DNA of 64,000 nt. It comes from Marinobacter manganoxydans MnI7-9. GTDB taxonomy: Bacteria > Pseudomonadota > Gammaproteobacteria > Pseudomonadales > Oleiphilaceae. Below are positions 9,053 to 18,356 of this stretch, one piece after another. The position numbers and the translations under genes were made by a program. Below the pieces are notes generated by a model that saw only the letters and a list, made by a program, of their open reading frames with translations, was not told the origin of the DNA and did not search any database. The stretch covers positions 186,001-250,000 of the forward strand of contig NZ_AGTR01000084.1 of the NCBI RefSeq assembly GCF_000235625.1, read 5' to 3'. Positions within the stretch are counted from its first letter, which is position 1, and each line of letters opens with the position of its first letter.

Positions 9053-10453
9053 TCAGGCGTTTTTCCAGTGCTTGGCAATGAATGCCTGCACACCGTCGAT
9101 ATTATTATCCAATACGGTATACCGCTCTTCCCGCTCGAACAGGTCGGCCATATGCGCCGGCAGCGGTGGCTCTACACTGACGCCAGACTCTGCCACGGCA
9201 TCCGGGAACTTGGCCGGGTGTGCGGTACCCAGGGTAATCATTGGCACCACCTGATCACGGCGGCAGTTGCGCGCTGCACGGACGCCGATGGCGGTGTGAG
9301 GATCCAGCAGATACTCGTTCTGCTCGTAGATCTCACGAATGGTGTCGCAGGTGGCCTTGTCGTCCACCGCATCGCTGTCAAAAAGCTTGCGCGCATGCTT
9401 CCAGCGATAGTCCTCAATACTGACGGGCCCCTTCGCAGCGTTTTCCAGCAGGGTTTTCACCGCCAGCCCGTCCCGGCCGTGGAGATCAAACAGCAGGCGC
9501 TCAAAATTGCTGGACACCATGATATCCATACTCGGAGACAGGGTGTGTTCGAGTTGGTGCTGCTCGTATTTGTTGCCACTCATGAAGCGATGCAGAATAT
9601 CGTTACGGTTGGTGGCAATGACCAGCTGGGAGATTGGCAGCCCCATCTTCTTGGCAAGGTAGCCGGCAAAGATATCGCCGAAGTTCCCGGTGGGCACGGA
9701 AAACGCCATGCTCCGATCCGGACCGCCCAGTGCCAGGGAGGCATGGAAGTAGTAGACGATCTGGGCCATGATCCGGGCCCAGTTGATGGAGTTGACAGCT
9801 GCCAGCTGGGTTTTGCCACCCAGGAACGACTGGTTGCCGAAACTCTCCTTCACCATGCGCTGACAGTCGTCGAAGTTGCCACGCACCGCAATGTTGTGGA
9901 TGTTTTCACCCTGAACGGTGGTCATCTGACGGCGCTGAACCTCTGACACCCGCTGGTAGGGGTGCAGAATGAAAATATCCACGTGCTCGCACCTGCGACA
10001 ACCCTCAATGGCAGCCGAGCCGGTGTCACCGGAAGTCGCTCCCATGATAACCACGTGCTGCTTGCGCTTTTCCAGAACATAGTCGAGGAGACGCCCTAAC
10101 AGCTGGAGGGCGAAATCCTTGAACGCCAGCGTCGGACCGCGGAAAAGCTCCATCACCCACTCGTTGGTATCCAGCTGAACCAGCGGGGCCACGGCCTTGT
10201 GGGCGAAAACCGAGTAGGTCTCGTCCAGCATCTTGCGGAAATCATCCGCAGGGATAGCGTCATCCACGAACGGGTACATGACGTTGAACGCCAGCTCACT
10301 GTACGAAAGCCCGCGCCAGCTCCGGATTTCTTCCAGATCAAAATGTGGCAGGGATTCAGGAACATAGAGGCCGCCATCTGTCGCCAGACCGGTCAGCAGA
10401 ACATCCTCAAAGCCCAGTGCGGGCGCTTCACCCCGCGTACTGATGTATCTCAC
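9053..10453 (-). CDS. thrC: Threonine synthase
   Basis: 466 residues. PLP enzyme turning O-phosphohomoserine into threonine. LAFKDFALQLLGR carries the PLP-binding Lys112, and ATSGDTGSAAIEG binds the cofactor phosphate. The N-terminal MRYISTRG and the VPTGNFGDIFAGY motif fit the bacterial long form of ThrC. It lies 11 bases after hom, so the last two steps from aspartate semialdehyde to threonine are co-transcribed. No thrB (homoserine kinase) lies in the window, as is usual in Pseudomonas-type genomes. Confidence 0.97.
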   Translation of the reverse strand: MRYISTRGEAPALGFEDVLLTGLATDGGLYVPESLPHFDLEEIRSWRGLSYSELAFNVMYPFVDDAIPADDFRKMLDETYSVFAHKAVAPLVQLDTNEWVMELFRGPTLAFKDFALQLLGRLLDYVLEKRKQHVVIMGATSGDTGSAAIEGCRRCEHVDIFILHPYQRVSEVQRRQMTTVQGENIHNIAVRGNFDDCQRMVKESFGNQSFLGGKTQLAAVNSINWARIMAQIVYYFHASLALGGPDRSMAFSVPTGNFGDIFAGYLAKKMGLPISQLVIATNRNDILHRFMSGNKYEQHQLEHTLSPSMDIMVSSNFERLLFDLHGRDGLAVKTLLENAAKGPVSIEDYRWKHARKLFDSDAVDDKATCDTIREIYEQNEYLLDPHTAIGVRAARNCRRDQVVPMITLGTAHPAKFPDAVAESGVSVEPPLPAHMADLFEREERYTVLDNNIDGVQAFIAKHWKNA

Positions 10454-10464
10454 GTTCGTACCTG

Positions 10465-11766
10465 TCAGTTGAAGTTTTCAGCGCGGATGCGGACAACATG
10501 GCCATCGGTGTCGGACAGAGCTTCCAACTCTTCGATCGCACGGTTGATCTGGCGCTCCTGAACGGTATGGGTCAGGATGATCACCGGAATACGTCCGTCC
10601 TTCAGCTCGGATTCCTTCTGCATGATCGACTCGATATTGATGCCATGCTCACTCAGAATGGAGGCAATCTTGGCCAGCACACCCGGACGATCCAGAGCGG
10701 TAATGCGCAGGTAGTAGGCAGACTGAATGTCCTCCATGGACAGCACATCCAGGTCTTCCATGGCGTCCGGTGAGAAGCCAAGGTAGGGCACACGCAGCTT
10801 GCTTTCGGTCGCCACGGCACGGGCCACATCGACGATATCGGCAATAACAGCCGACCCGGTTGCCTCATCCCCTGCTCCGGGACCGTAATACATGGTCTGG
10901 CCAACGGCATCGCCATCCACCAGGACCGCGTTCAGGACACCATCAACCTGGGCAATCAGATGACTCTGGGGCACCAGGGTCGGATGCACACGCAGCTCGA
11001 TGCCATCATCGCGGCGACGGGCAATGCCGAGGTGCTTGATGCGATAACCCAGCAATTCGGCGTGAGCAATGTCGTAAGGGGTAATCTTCGAAATGCCTTC
11101 GGTGAAGCCTTTCTCGAACTGAAGAGGCACGCCAAACCCGGCTGATGCCAGTATGGTCAGCTTGTGGGCGGCATCAATGCCTTCCACATCAAAGGTCGGA
11201 TCTGCTTCGGCGTACCCAAGATCCTGGGCTTCTTTGAGAACCTCGGAAAATTCCCGACCGGCACGCATTTCGGTCAGGATGTAGTTCCCGGTGCCGTTGA
11301 TGATGCCGGCAATCCAGTCAATGCGGTTTGCCGCCATACCCTCACGAACAGCCTTGATGACCGGGATACCGCCGGCGACACCCGCCTCGTAAGCCACCAC
11401 AACACCAGCCTTCTCGGCCGCCTCGAAGATTTCGTTGCCGTGGACGGCAATCAGGGCCTTGTTCGCGGTAACCACGTGCTTGCCGTTGCGGATTGCCGCC
11501 AGCACCAGCTCTTTGGCCGCATCATAACCACCGATGAGCTCGACCACGATATCCACGTCGGGATCGTTCACCACGTCGTAAATGTCGGTGCTGAAGGGCA
11601 CATCGCCGAGGTCCATATCCTCGCGAGCCCGGCGACTGGCAACCCGGGTAATCCGGATATTGCATCCGGCCCGACCGGCAATCAGCCTGGCGTTGCGGGT
11701 CAAGACATTAAAGGTACCGCCGCCGACGGTTCCCAATCCGCAGATTCCGACACTGACGTCTTTCAA
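10465..11766 (-). CDS. hom: Homoserine dehydrogenase with ACT domain
   Basis: 433 residues, monofunctional (no aspartokinase domain). Reduces aspartate semialdehyde to homoserine using NAD(P)H. The N-terminal nucleotide-binding motif VGICGLGTVGGGTF is at residues 5-18. The catalytic domain includes EAGVAGGIPVIKAVREG and NGTGNYILTEM, and a C-terminal ACT domain (RITALDRPGVLAKIASILSE, about residues 350-425) suggests threonine feedback. Forms an operon with thrC. Confidence 0.97.
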   Translation of the reverse strand: MKDVSVGICGLGTVGGGTFNVLTRNARLIAGRAGCNIRITRVASRRAREDMDLGDVPFSTDIYDVVNDPDVDIVVELIGGYDAAKELVLAAIRNGKHVVTANKALIAVHGNEIFEAAEKAGVVVAYEAGVAGGIPVIKAVREGMAANRIDWIAGIINGTGNYILTEMRAGREFSEVLKEAQDLGYAEADPTFDVEGIDAAHKLTILASAGFGVPLQFEKGFTEGISKITPYDIAHAELLGYRIKHLGIARRRDDGIELRVHPTLVPQSHLIAQVDGVLNAVLVDGDAVGQTMYYGPGAGDEATGSAVIADIVDVARAVATESKLRVPYLGFSPDAMEDLDVLSMEDIQSAYYLRITALDRPGVLAKIASILSEHGINIESIMQKESELKDGRIPVIILTHTVQERQINRAIEELEALSDTDGHVVRIRAENFN

Positions 11767-11911
11767 ACTCTCACCTCTGATCCCGAAGGGGTGCTGATGA
11801 ATTATATTAGGCGGGCATAGTATACCGATTCAGGCCTCACTGAATAAGCCCTGAATCGGATCCTTCGAAAATACCGTGTAACGCATCCCGTACGATAGGT
11901 GCGCCAGGATT

Positions 11912-12643
11912 TCAGAGTAGCCCGAGGCCTTCCGCCAGACGCTGGGCCGGGACATAGCCACGAACCATGTTGCCATCTTCCAGAACAATGGCAGGTGTCC
12001 CTGTGACCCCTACCCGGCCACCAAGCTCATACTGCTCGCCCACCGGATTTTCGCAACTTGCGTCGGGTACTGAGCGGCCGGCCTTGGCTGCGTCCATGGC
12101 CGCCTGCTGATCGTCAGCACACCAGACCGACTCATACTTCTTGAAAGACGCTGTATTGGGGCCGGACCGTGGAAACGCGTAGTAATTGACGGTAATGCCA
12201 TAGCCATTCAACTGCGGCACCTCGTCATGCAGCTTCCGGCAGTAAGGGCAGTCGATATCAGTAAACACGTTTACCACGGCCTTTTCGTTTTTCGCCGGGA
12301 AGCTGATAACTCCCTTGTTACCATAGTCCGCCATCATTTCGCGACGGGCCTCCGTGCGGGCGGCTTCGGTGACATTGGCAATGCCCTGATCGGTAATCTT
12401 GAGAAGATCTCCCGTCATCAGGTACTGGCCGTCCTCGGTCGCGTAGATGGTGTCGCCATTGTTGCTCTGAACCTCATAGAGGCCCTTGGCTTCGGATTCT
12501 TTTACCGACACCACCTTGAGGCCTGGGACAGCCTGGGTCAGACGCTCGGAAATCCGGTCTTCCACTTCACCGGCACTGACGCTCGCCGCGCCAAAGGCAC
12601 CCAGGACAACTCCAAGCGCCACAACCACATGTTTCATATTCAT
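11912..12643 (-). CDS. dsbC: Thiol:disulfide interchange protein DsbC
   Basis: Periplasmic disulfide isomerase of 243 residues. I chose the ATG at 12643 (MNMKHVVVALG); the open frame runs further upstream but that stretch does not resemble the family. Signal peptide about residues 1-24 (cut near SVSAG), N-terminal dimerisation domain to about 85, then a thioredoxin fold with active site DCPYC (Cys132/Cys135). A second structural Cys pair, Cys175/Cys197, matches the family. E. coli DsbC has CGYC, so the CPYC centre is a variant. It lies between xerD and hom on one strand. Confidence 0.93.
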   Translation of the reverse strand: MNMKHVVVALGVVLGAFGAASVSAGEVEDRISERLTQAVPGLKVVSVKESEAKGLYEVQSNNGDTIYATEDGQYLMTGDLLKITDQGIANVTEAARTEARREMMADYGNKGVISFPAKNEKAVVNVFTDIDCPYCRKLHDEVPQLNGYGITVNYYAFPRSGPNTASFKKYESVWCADDQQAAMDAAKAGRSVPDASCENPVGEQYELGGRVGVTGTPAIVLEDGNMVRGYVPAQRLAEGLGLL

Positions 12644-12771
12644 TCTGGCAAACAACCTTTTCCAGTAAACAGTTAAACAACCCGGGCAGTATTGGCACAG
12701 GCCGGGAATCAATTCAATGCGACAAATACACAAAAAGAAAGTTCACCCCCAATCGCGGAACCGCCCCACGG

Positions 12772-13674
12772 CTAGCCCCTGGGATGGTGAGCCTGGTGCA
12801 GCGACTGCAGTCGCTGACGAGCCACATGGGTGTATATCTGTGTTGTCGACAGGTCAGAGTGGCCCAGCAGCATCTGCACCACACGCAGGTCCGCTCCATG
12901 ATTAAGTAGGTGCGTGGCAAAGGCATGCCTGAGTGTATGAGGCGACAGGTGTTTGCGAATACCCACTCGAACCGCGTAGTGCTTAATACGATGCCAGAAA
13001 GTCTGACGAGTCATCGCCGCAGCACGGTTGCCCGGGAACAGCGCATCGCAGGATCGCCCTTTAAGGAGTTCCGGCCGCCCTTCCTTCATATACTGCAGCA
13101 ACCAGTCCACTGCCTCTTCACCCAGGGGGACCAACCTCTCCTTGTCGCCCTTGCCAGTGATCCGAACCACGCCCTGACGAAGGTTTACCTGATCAACCCG
13201 CAACTCGGTCAGCTCCGAGACCCGCAGACCGCAACCGTAGAGTATTTCCAGCATGGCCTTGTCCCTGAGCTCGATGGCAATTCCGGGGTCCGGCTCGGAA
13301 AGCAGCGCATCCACCTCGCCCTCGGTCAGCGAGTCGGGGAGACGCCGAGGCAGCCTGGGGCTGTCAATCCGAAGGGTCGGGTCTTCAGTAATCAGGCCTT
13401 CTCGCAGCAGAAACCGATAAAACCGCCGCAGCCCGGACAACCGCCTGGCCGCCGTGGAGCTCTTGACGCCCTGCGCGAGGCCACTGGACATCCACGCCAG
13501 TAAGTCGGTTCTGCGAACATCCTTGAGCAGCGGCTTGCCAGGCTGACTTTCGAGCCATTCCGACAACCGCAACAGATCGCTCCGGTAAGCCTGGCGGGTT
13601 TTTTCGCCCAGTCCGTCCTCCAGCCAGATGGCATCAACAAACCTGACGATCACCGATTCATCTTCTGCTCTCAT
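12772..13674 (-). CDS. xerD: Site-specific tyrosine recombinase XerD
   Basis: 300 residues from ATG 13674 (MRAEDESV). Partner of XerC in resolving chromosome dimers at dif under FtsK control. All catalytic residues are in place: Arg151 (GLRVSEL), Lys175, His246-xx-Arg249 (HTLRHAFATH), His272 (LLGHSDLSTTQ) and Tyr281. The N-terminal SAM-like core-binding domain is complete. A 20-residue upstream extension in frame lacks family similarity. XerD next to dsbC and hom is the common gammaproteobacterial order, which favours XerD over XerC. Confidence 0.94.
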   Translation of the reverse strand: MRAEDESVIVRFVDAIWLEDGLGEKTRQAYRSDLLRLSEWLESQPGKPLLKDVRRTDLLAWMSSGLAQGVKSSTAARRLSGLRRFYRFLLREGLITEDPTLRIDSPRLPRRLPDSLTEGEVDALLSEPDPGIAIELRDKAMLEILYGCGLRVSELTELRVDQVNLRQGVVRITGKGDKERLVPLGEEAVDWLLQYMKEGRPELLKGRSCDALFPGNRAAAMTRQTFWHRIKHYAVRVGIRKHLSPHTLRHAFATHLLNHGADLRVVQMLLGHSDLSTTQIYTHVARQRLQSLHQAHHPRG

Positions 13675-13734
13675 GGCAAGTTCCCAGACTGCATAGGTCC
13701 CACAACACACCAAGCATACCGAAACCTCAGACAC

Positions 13735-13762
13735 AAAAAAGGCAGCCCTCGGCTGCCTTTTT
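13735..13762 (-). terminator. Rho-independent terminator of the rpsP-rimM-trmD-rplS operon
   Basis: Stem GGCAGCC/GGCTGCC with a three-base loop, flanked by A and T runs on both sides. On the minus strand it is followed by a T tract, 27 bases after the rplS stop. The A/T symmetry could make it work from both sides, but only the minus strand has an operon ending here. Confidence 0.9.
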
Positions 13763-13788
13763 CTGACTGCTGTTCAGCGCACTGCTGA

Positions 13789-14145
13789 TCAGCCCAGCTT
13801 CTCCTTGATACGAGCCGCCTTGCCAGACAGGTCGCGCAGGTAGTAAAGCTTGGCCTGGCGAACATCGCCACGACGCTTCACACTGATGCTTTCGATCAGC
13901 TTTGAGAAGCTCTGGAAAGTACGCTCAACACCGACACCGTAGGAGATCTTACGTACGGTGAAAGAGGAGTTCATTCCACGGTTACGCTTGCCGATGACGA
14001 CACCTTCGAACGCCTGAAGACGCTCACGGTTACCCTCGGTTACGCGAACCTGAACGACCACGGTGTCACCCGGCGCAAACGCGGGGATTTCCTTGGTCAT
14101 CTGTTCTGCTTCAAGTTGACTGATGATGTTGTTCTTGCCGCTCAT
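13789..14145 (-). CDS. rplS: 50S ribosomal protein L19
   Basis: 118 residues from ATG 14145 ([16 protein letters not shown]), preceded by an AGGAG at good spacing; the longer in-frame start at 14196 overlaps the spacer after trmD. Contains the L19 signature [11 protein letters not shown] and [14 protein letters not shown]19 lies at the 30S-50S interface. Last gene of the rpsP operon, followed by a clear terminator. Confidence 0.98.
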   Translation of the reverse strand: MSGKNNIISQLEAEQMTKEIPAFAPGDTVVVQVRVTEGNRERLQAFEGVVIGKRNRGMNSSFTVRKISYGVGVERTFQSFSKLIESISVKRRGDVRQAKLYYLRDLSGKAARIKEKLG

Positions 14146-14182
14146 CGTAATGCTCCTGATACCCAATCTGTTAATGCCCTGA

Positions 14183-14929
14183 TTATTCAGAGGCACCCGG
14201 TTCGTTCAAAATCTCTTCCAGCAGCTCACGCTCTTCGTCCGTAAACACCCGCTTTTCCAGCAGGTCGGGGCGTCGCTCCCGGGTTCGCCTCAGCGACTGC
14301 TTGAGCCGCCAACGCCGGATCTGATCATGGTGACCGCCCAATAAAACATCCGGCACCGCCTGACCTTCGTAAACCTCGGGCCGGGTGTAGTGCGGACAAT
14401 CCAGCAAACCGTCGGCGAAAGAATCCTGCTCTGCCGACTGCGCATGACCCAGCGCTCCGGGGATGAGGCGTGTAACCGCATCGATAACAGCCATCGCTGC
14501 CAGTTCGCCACCGGACAGCACAAAATCGCCCAGTGACACTTCCCGATCGACTTCCGTCGCTATCAGGCGCTCATCAACACCCTCGTACCGGCCCGCCACC
14601 AGAATCAGTTGCTGTTCTGCCGCGAGCGACTCGACAACAGACTGGTTCAGCGTCTCACCCTGGGGCGACAGGTAAACCACACAGGGGTTTCCGGGTGCCG
14701 ATTCCCGTGCCGCATGGATTGCGTCCCTCAGGGGCTGAATTTTCATCAGCATGCCCGGACCGCCACCATAGGGTCGGTCATCTACCGTGCGATGCCGGTC
14801 TTGGGTAAATTCACGGGGATTCCAGGTCCGAAAGGTCAGCAGACCATCCCGAACCGCACGCCCTGTGATCCCGTAATCCGTCACCGCACCGAACATTTCC
14901 GGAAACAGACTGACTGCGCCAATCCACAC
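14183..14929 (-). CDS. trmD: tRNA (guanine37-N1)-methyltransferase
   Basis: 248 residues. SPOUT-class enzyme that methylates G37 next to the anticodon and so prevents frameshifting. Start codon is GTG ([12 protein letters not shown]), 3 bases after the rimM stop. The trefoil-knot SAM site is visible in LSPQGE and [10 protein letters not shown], with the substrate motif [12 protein letters not shown] near residue 50. Third gene of the rpsP-rimM-trmD-rplS operon. Confidence 0.98.
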   Translation of the reverse strand: MWIGAVSLFPEMFGAVTDYGITGRAVRDGLLTFRTWNPREFTQDRHRTVDDRPYGGGPGMLMKIQPLRDAIHAARESAPGNPCVVYLSPQGETLNQSVVESLAAEQQLILVAGRYEGVDERLIATEVDREVSLGDFVLSGGELAAMAVIDAVTRLIPGALGHAQSAEQDSFADGLLDCPHYTRPEVYEGQAVPDVLLGGHHDQIRRWRLKQSLRRTRERRPDLLEKRVFTDEERELLEEILNEPGASE

Positions 14930-14932
14930 CCG

Positions 14933-15460
14933 TCAGAACTCCGGATCCCAGTCCACCACCATTTGCTTTGCGGCGAGATCAACACTCTGCACCACTTCGC
15001 CCGGCAGATAGGGGATCAGACGCTCACGTTGATCAATGGAGCCTGCTGTTGCCTGCACCACCAGAACATCGTTGGATCCGGTTTCCATCAGATGGTGCAC
15101 TTTACCAAGGCACTCATCATCCACCGTGAACACGTCAAGACCTTCCAACTGAAACCAGTAGTACTCCCCATCGGGAAGCGGCGGCAATTCAGCAGTGGAA
15201 ACCCTGACTTCGGCACCACAATACGTGCGGGCCAGATCACGGTCGTTAATACCTTTCAGCCTGACGACGATCCCCTGCCCCTGGCGGCGACCTTCCTCAA
15301 GCTTGGCCGGAATACGCTTGCCATCCAGATCGAGAGTCCAATCGGGATAGTTCAGTATTCCTTCCTTGGGGTCTGTGTAGGAAAAGACTTTAAGCCATCC
15401 TTTGACCCCAAACACCGAGGTAATCCGGCCGATCACAGTTTCCTGCGAATTCTGTGTCAT
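14933..15460 (-). CDS. rimM: Ribosome maturation factor RimM
   Basis: 175 residues. Binds S19 and assists maturation of the 30S head. N-terminal RimM domain begins VIGRITSVFGVKGWLKVFS; the C-terminal PRC-barrel part has GEYYWFQLEGLDVF and PYLPGEVVQSVDL. Second gene in the conserved rpsP operon, tightly spaced to trmD, so expression is likely coupled. Confidence 0.97.
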   Translation of the reverse strand: MTQNSQETVIGRITSVFGVKGWLKVFSYTDPKEGILNYPDWTLDLDGKRIPAKLEEGRRQGQGIVVRLKGINDRDLARTYCGAEVRVSTAELPPLPDGEYYWFQLEGLDVFTVDDECLGKVHHLMETGSNDVLVVQATAGSIDQRERLIPYLPGEVVQSVDLAAKQMVVDWDPEF

Positions 15461-15487
15461 GCCATAAACCCCGGTGTCAGTACTGTC

Positions 15488-15727
15488 TTACCCAGCAGCC
15501 TTCAGCAGCTGTGCAACGCGCTCGCTGGTCTGCGCGCCCTGACCGAGCCAGAAATTGACACGATCACGATCAACGCGAAGACTCTCTTCCTGACCACGGG
15601 CTACCGGGTTGAAGAAACCTACACGCTCAATAAAACGACCGTCGCGGGATTTGCGGCTGTCGGTGACTGTCAGATGGTAGAACGGGCGCTTCTTGGAGCC
15701 GCCACGAGCCAAACGGATAATTACCAT
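15488..15727 (-). CDS. rpsP: 30S ribosomal protein S16
   Basis: 79 residues, normal size. Starts [19 protein letters not shown], the S16 signature, followed by [11 protein letters not shown]. First gene of the ribosomal/tRNA-modification operon. It is separated from ffh by about 160 bases on the same strand. That gap holds a minus-strand TAGAAT that could serve as a -10, though a matching -35 is not obvious. Confidence 0.98.
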   Translation of the reverse strand: MVIIRLARGGSKKRPFYHLTVTDSRKSRDGRFIERVGFFNPVARGQEESLRVDRDRVNFWLGQGAQTSERVAQLLKAAG

Positions 15728-15890
15728 TTAACCAATATCCTGTTCTGTTGAACGAACTTTGTACGATTCACGCCTGCTGAATACCAGCTGACGCGAAGAC
15801 CCATACTCGAAAGGGGCGCTATTCTATGCTAAAAAAGCGCCAAAGAAAACAGCAAAACCAGTTGTTTCCCCGTTTTCCATGTAAGGCTTT

Positions 15891-17282
15891 TTACATACGG
15901 CCAAACGGGGGCATTCCGCCTCCCCCACCGCCGCCAGGGGGCATCATGCCGCCCATGCCGCGCATCATATTCGCCATACCGCCTTTCTTGCCAAACTTTT
16001 TCATCATCTTCTGCATTTGCTTGTGCTGTTTCAGCAGACGATTGACGTCCTGGATCTGGGTTCCAGACCCCGTGGCGATACGGCGCTTGCGGGAATTGTT
16101 GATCACATCCGGGTAACGCCGCTCTTTTGGCGTCATGGAGCAAATGATCGCCTCCATCTGCCCCATGGACTTGTCGTTGACCTGTTGCTGCGCCACCTGG
16201 GCCATCTGCCCCATGCCGGGCAACTTGTCGAGCAGGCCACCGATGCCACCCATGTTCTTCATCTGCTGAAGCTGATCCCGAAAATCCTCCAGATCGAAGC
16301 TTTTGCCCTTTTTGATTTTCTTGGTGAGCTTCTGGGCCTTCTTCTGATCAAGCTTGCGCTCTGCCTCTTCAATCAGCGAGAGCACATCGCCCATACCCAG
16401 GATCCGGGAGGCAACCCGGTCCGGATAGAACGGCTCCAGCGCATCAGACTTTTCACCAACACCCAGGAACTTGATCGGCTTACCGGTAATGTGACGAACA
16501 GACAAGGCGGCACCGCCACGGGCATCGCCATCGGTTTTGGTCAGCACCACGCCGGTCAGCGGCAGGGCATCGTTGAACGCCTTGGCGGTGTTGGCGGCAT
16601 CCTGGCCCGTCATGGCATCGACCACGAACAGGGTTTCAACCGGGTTGACCGCTTTATGCAGCCGACCAATCTCTCCCATCATCTGTTCGTCGACGTGGAG
16701 TCGGCCGGCGGTATCAAGAATTACCACATCAATGTGCTTCTTCCTGGCCGCGGCAATGGCACCCTCGGCAATATCAACCGGGTCCTGATCGGCACTGCTC
16801 GGGAAGAACTCGACACCCACTTCGCCAGCGAGGGTTTCCAACTGGCGAATCGCCGCCGGACGGTAGACGTCGGCGCTGACCACCAGGACGGATTTTTTCT
16901 GCCGCTCTTTAAGGAAGCGCGAGAGTTTGGCGACCGTGGTCGTCTTACCTGCACCCTGCAGACCCGCCATCATGACTACGGCCGGCGGCTGGACGTTCAG
17001 ATTGAGGGATTCATTACCCTCGCCCATGACGCGTTCCAGCTCCTGCTGGACAACTTTCACAAAGACCTGGCCCGGCGTCAGACTGCGCTGCACCTCCTGG
17101 CCAATGGCACGCTTGCGGACGCCCTCAACAAAGTCCTTCACCACCGGCAGGGCGACATCCGCCTCCAGCAGCGCCATGCGCACTTCCCGCAGGGTGTCCT
17201 TTATATTGTCATCAGTGAGGCGCGCCTGGCCGGAAATCTTGCGCAGACTGCCGGAAAGTCGGTCTTGGAGGTTCTCAAACAT
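15891..17282 (-). CDS. ffh: Signal recognition particle protein Ffh
   Basis: 463 residues, full length. With 4.5S RNA it targets nascent inner-membrane proteins to FtsY. N domain (residues 1-90), then the SRP GTPase with GLQGAGKTTTVAKL near residue 108, DTAGRL and TKTDGDARGG, then the methionine-rich M domain. The C-terminus ends in a Gly/Met-rich tail with a run of seven glycines, common in this lineage. It is divergent from the CcsA-like gene. Confidence 0.98.
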   Translation of the reverse strand: MFENLQDRLSGSLRKISGQARLTDDNIKDTLREVRMALLEADVALPVVKDFVEGVRKRAIGQEVQRSLTPGQVFVKVVQQELERVMGEGNESLNLNVQPPAVVMMAGLQGAGKTTTVAKLSRFLKERQKKSVLVVSADVYRPAAIRQLETLAGEVGVEFFPSSADQDPVDIAEGAIAAARKKHIDVVILDTAGRLHVDEQMMGEIGRLHKAVNPVETLFVVDAMTGQDAANTAKAFNDALPLTGVVLTKTDGDARGGAALSVRHITGKPIKFLGVGEKSDALEPFYPDRVASRILGMGDVLSLIEEAERKLDQKKAQKLTKKIKKGKSFDLEDFRDQLQQMKNMGGIGGLLDKLPGMGQMAQVAQQQVNDKSMGQMEAIICSMTPKERRYPDVINNSRKRRIATGSGTQIQDVNRLLKQHKQMQKMMKKFGKKGGMANMMRGMGGMMPPGGGGGGGMPPFGRM

Positions 17283-17368
17283 GTTGCTCTTCCGTACCCC
17301 GGATAAATTGAGTGCGTGAATCGGCAGAGCCGGCGACGACTCCTTGATTCCAGTTGCATAATCGCGAC

Positions 17369-17374
17369 ATTATA
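17369..17374 (-). promoter_or_regulatory. Possible -10 element for ffh
   Basis: A perfect TATAAT on the minus strand, about 87 bases before the ffh start, in the gap between ffh and the divergent CcsA-like gene. No good -35 is seen 16-18 bases upstream, so this is a candidate only. Confidence 0.4.
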
Positions 17375-17464
17375 ACCAGACTATCGCCCTGAAACGACCA
17401 GCCCGGTCAAATCGGCGCAAACCAGCGCCGATCCCCAGTCAGAACAGTGGTTAATAAGGAAGTC

Positions 17465-18271
17465 ATGGGAACGCTGATTCTCGCGGTCACCTCTCTTTTT
17501 CTTTACAGCGTCGGTACCGCGCTGCAGGCCCTGCATTTCAGAGGCCGGGTTCAAAGCAACATTGCCATTACTACCCTGATTGGCGTTCTCGCCCTGACCA
17601 GCCACGGACTTCTCATTGGCCAGACAGTCCACCACGACGGCGGCTTCGATTTCAGTTTTTTCAAAAGCTCCGTGCTTATTTCCTGGCTGATCGTCTTCCT
17701 TCTATTGGGACTCAACCTTAAAAAGCCGGTGCAAAGCCTGTTTCTCGGCGTGTACCCGCTGGCCGGCCTCACCATTATTCTCGCCCTGGTTACCCATGGA
17801 CCCTCGAGACTGGTGTCCGAGCAAAGCTACGGCATGCTCTCCCATATTGCGCTTTCGGTGACAGCCTACAGCCTCTTTACTCTGGCGGCCATCCAGGCGG
17901 TTCTACTTTACTTCCAGAATCGCCAACTGAAGCACAATTACAACAGCCTGCTGGTTCGTAACCTGCCACCTCTTCAAACCATGGAGTCGCTGCTGTTCGA
18001 GATGGTCTGGGCTGGCGTCGTCATGCTGATTCTGGCCATTGTGACCGGCGCCCTCTTTATAGAGGATCTCTTTGCCCAGAATCTCGCCCACAAGACCCTG
18101 TTCTCGATCCTGTCCCTGCTTGTGTTTGTGGCGCTCCTGATTGGTCGTTACACCAAAGGCTGGAGGGGCATCACCGCCAGCCGTTGGACCCTCGCTGGCT
18201 GCGCACTCCTGATGCTGGCCTTCTACGGCAGCAAGTTTGTGCTGGAACTGATCTTCCAGCGCGGCGGCTGA
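17465..18271 (+). CDS. CcsA/CcmC-like cytochrome c assembly membrane protein (YpjD type)
   Basis: 268-residue inner-membrane protein with eight or so predicted helices, starting at ATG 17465 with AAGGA just before it; a GTG at 17447 in frame is less likely. It belongs to the cytochrome c assembly (CcsA/CcmC/YpjD) family by layout, including the SYGMLSHIALSVTAYSLFTLAAIQ helix and a SRWTLAGCALLMLAFYGSKF end. Histidines at the helix edges could bind heme. It regularly lies between ffh and a CorB-type gene in Pseudomonas relatives. The precise role is not established; no other cytochrome c maturation genes are nearby. Confidence 0.8.
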   Translation: MGTLILAVTSLFLYSVGTALQALHFRGRVQSNIAITTLIGVLALTSHGLLIGQTVHHDGGFDFSFFKSSVLISWLIVFLLLGLNLKKPVQSLFLGVYPLAGLTIILALVTHGPSRLVSEQSYGMLSHIALSVTAYSLFTLAAIQAVLLYFQNRQLKHNYNSLLVRNLPPLQTMESLLFEMVWAGVVMLILAIVTGALFIEDLFAQNLAHKTLFSILSLLVFVALLIGRYTKGWRGITASRWTLAGCALLMLAFYGSKFVLELIFQRGG

Positions 18272-18294
18272 CACCGGAAGCACCGGTTATTCTC

Positions 18295-18324
18295 TTGACA
18301 CAACGCTCGCCGAAACCCTATTTT
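18295..18324 (+). promoter_or_regulatory. Sigma-70-type promoter of the CorB-like gene
   Basis: Perfect TTGACA at 18295-18300, an 18-base spacer and TATTTT at 18319-18324. Transcription would start near 18331, 25 or so bases before the TTG start codon. Confidence 0.6.
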
Positions 18325-18356
18325 CGCTACTTGTCAGCAATATAAGGACACCTCTT

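Noticed and set aside
11825-11859. 10-bp inverted repeat between dsbC and hom
   Set aside because: The loop is long and no T tract follows on the minus strand. No leader peptide rich in Thr or Ile was found, so neither a terminator nor a thr attenuator is supported.
16017-17306. 429-codon open frame antisense to ffh, and similar long frames antisense to thrC, recJ, lysS and the TRAP permease
   Set aside because: They are shadow frames caused by codon bias in GC-rich genes. The translations have no recognisable domain, and the sense genes are certain.
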